Below the pieces are notes generated by a model that did no database searches, had not been told where the DNA came from, and was given only the letters and a program-made list of their open reading frames with translations. The translations under genes and the position numbers were made by a program. A stretch of 64,000 nt of DNA from Melaminivora suipulveris (GTDB taxonomy: Bacteria > Pseudomonadota > Gammaproteobacteria > Burkholderiales > Burkholderiaceae_C). Shown here piece by piece: positions 63,063 through 64,000 of the stretch; position 1 is the first letter of the stretch, and the number at the start of each line of letters is the position of its first letter. The DNA lies in NCBI RefSeq assembly GCF_003008575.1, contig NZ_CP027667.1, positions 1,988,501 through 2,052,500 on the forward strand, written 5' to 3'.

Positions 63063-64000
63063 ATGAACGTCCATCTCCACTCCCCTGCGGGGCGGCGGCG
63101 CCGCCGGCGCCCGGCTCTGGCACCGCTCGCCGTGCTGCTGGCGGCGCTGGGCAGCACCAGCCTGGCGCCGGCCCAGCCCACCCCGGCGACGCGCGCGCAA
63201 CCTCCTGCGCGGCTCGCGCCGGCGCCCCTTGAGCAGCAGCTCCAGCCCTCCGCCGCAGGGCGCACCTACCAGGTCTCGCTGCGCCAGCTGGGCGCCGTGT
63301 TCCCGCTGCAGCTGCGCGGCGTGCAGGGCGCTGCAGGCGTGCAGTTCGGCGTGCGCGGCGACGAGGTCGTGACCTCGGCGCGACTGCACCTGAACTACGC
63401 CTATTCGCCGGCGCTGCTGCCCGACATCTCGCACATCCGCGTGCTGGTCAACGAGCAGGTGGTGATGACCATTCCGGTGCCCAAGGAGCAGGGCGGTGAG
63501 AGCCTGCAGCGCGTGATCGACATCCCGACACGGCTGATCGGCGAATTCAACCGCCTGAACCTGGAGTTGATCGGCCACTACACCATGGAGTGCGAGGACC
63601 CGGCGCACACCAGCCTGTGGGCCAACGTCGGCAACGACAGCACCCTGGAGCTGTCCGTCAACCCGCTGGCCCTGCCCAACGATCTGGCTTTCCTGCCCGA
63701 GCCGTTCTTCGACCGGCGCGACGCGCGCCAGCTGGTGATGCCCATCGTCTTCTCGCGTGTGCCCGATGCCGGGCAGCTCGAAGCCGCCGGCACCTTGGCG
63801 TCGTGGTTCGGCGGCATGGCGGGCTTTCGGGGCGCGAGCTTTCCGGCCTCGGTCGGCCAGCTGCCGCCCAAGGGGCACGCCATCGTGCTGGCCCAGGGCG
63901 GTGGCGAAGGCATCGCCGGCGTTCCGGCGGCGGCCGCCAGCGGGCCGACCATCACCATGGTCACGCACCCCAACGATCCCGCCTCCAAGCTGCTGATCAT
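63063..64000 (+). CDS. bcsB: Cellulose synthase periplasmic subunit BcsB, 3' end outside window
   Basis: The frame is open from ATG 63063 (ribosome site AGGAG) to the window end, about 312 codons; BcsB is usually 700-800 residues, so more than half is missing. Signal peptide: an Arg-rich stretch (GRRRRRRPALAPLAVLLAAL) cut near APAQ. The mature start GRTYQVSLRQLGAVFPLQLR, then HLNYAYSPALLPDISHIRVL and LIGHYTMECEDPAHTSLWAN with NPLALPNDLAFLPEPFFDRR, are standard BcsB carbohydrate-binding and flavodoxin-like regions. BcsB caps BcsA on the periplasmic side and guides the glucan. bcsZ and bcsC would be expected beyond the window. Confidence 0.94.
   Translation, partial: MNVHLHSPAGRRRRRRPALAPLAVLLAALGSTSLAPAQPTPATRAQPPARLAPAPLEQQLQPSAAGRTYQVSLRQLGAVFPLQLRGVQGAAGVQFGVRGDEVVTSARLHLNYAYSPALLPDISHIRVLVNEQVVMTIPVPKEQGGESLQRVIDIPTRLIGEFNRLNLELIGHYTMECEDPAHTSLWANVGNDSTLELSVNPLALPNDLAFLPEPFFDRRDARQLVMPIVFSRVPDAGQLEAAGTLASWFGGMAGFRGASFPASVGQLPPKGHAIVLAQGGGEGIAGVPAAAASGPTITMVTHPNDPASKLLI

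Overview
The window is about 64 kb of very GC-rich DNA (roughly two thirds G+C or more, G/C-ending codons almost everywhere) that reads as the chromosome of a betaproteobacterium of the family Comamonadaceae (Acidovorax / Alicycliphilus / Diaphorobacter / Melaminivora neighbourhood). Reasons: a betaproteobacterial-type cellulose operon with bcsD and bcsP, a cytochrome cd1 nitrite reductase, a UbiM-like ubiquinone hydroxylase, and many copies of the short scattered repeat (core: GCCGGC..TCAAGCGC..AGCTAT) that is frequent between genes in that family. The genus assignment is inference.

Layout. 0-3.6 kb: end of a UbiH-family hydroxylase, a GAF-GGDEF diguanylate cyclase, an NCS2 uracil permease. 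3.6-8.1 kb: an inverted pair of the dispersed repeat, then a lone 1428-residue type IIG-like restriction-methylation gene. 8.1-15.6 kb: envelope and stress genes (L,D-transpeptidase, YflT-like, two secreted low-complexity proteins), a zinc-ribbon protein, an ABC substrate-binding protein, a hotdog thioesterase, PduO-type cobalamin adenosyltransferase, and a D-lactate dehydrogenase-like FAD oxidase.

16.0-24.5 kb is an obvious foreign island: two directly repeated, almost identical IS3-family copies bracket about 5.8 kb of less GC-rich cargo. The cargo is an AraC-type regulator followed by a tight operon of Baeyer-Villiger monooxygenase, short-chain dehydrogenase and a MetX-fold alpha/beta hydrolase. 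Read as a pathway: alcohol to ketone, ketone to ester or lactone, ester cleavage. The left IS copy cuts off a host gene after about 14 codons; nuclease and unidentified gene fragments sit just inside the two IS copies.

24.6-32.2 kb: MFS exporter, TonB-dependent haem/haemoglobin-type receptor, divergent nirS with an FNR/Dnr-like box, EamA transporter, pyrF. 32.2-43.5 kb: a HigBA-like toxin-antitoxin pair with a promoter/operator palindrome, uvrA, thioredoxin-reductase-like flavoprotein, small GNAT, a membrane-anchored spermidine-synthase-like enzyme overlapping a Tat-lipoprotein flavin amine oxidase (which carries two in-frame copies of the dispersed repeat), a Na+/H+ antiporter and an alpha/beta hydrolase. 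43.6-48 kb: ferric-reductase-like flavocytochrome, two PepSY proteins, and a response regulator/sensor kinase pair. 48-55.5 kb: a J-domain-like protein, riboflavin synthase, GNAT, NudJ-like NUDIX, a DUF1016 (YhcG-type) nuclease-like gene sitting between the NUDIX gene and mnmA, and lactate permease.

55.7-64 kb: an overlapping four-gene unit encoding an RsbW-like kinase, a STAS antagonist and two patatin-like lipases, followed by the cellulose synthase operon bcsD-P-Q-A-B (bcsB runs off the window). BcsA has a c-di-GMP-binding PilZ domain and the diguanylate cyclase at the start of the window has an intact GGDEF, but no link between them is shown by the sequence. The unit I consider most worth following up is the kinase-STAS-patatin-patatin cassette directly upstream of cellulose synthesis; second is the IS-bounded Baeyer-Villiger island.
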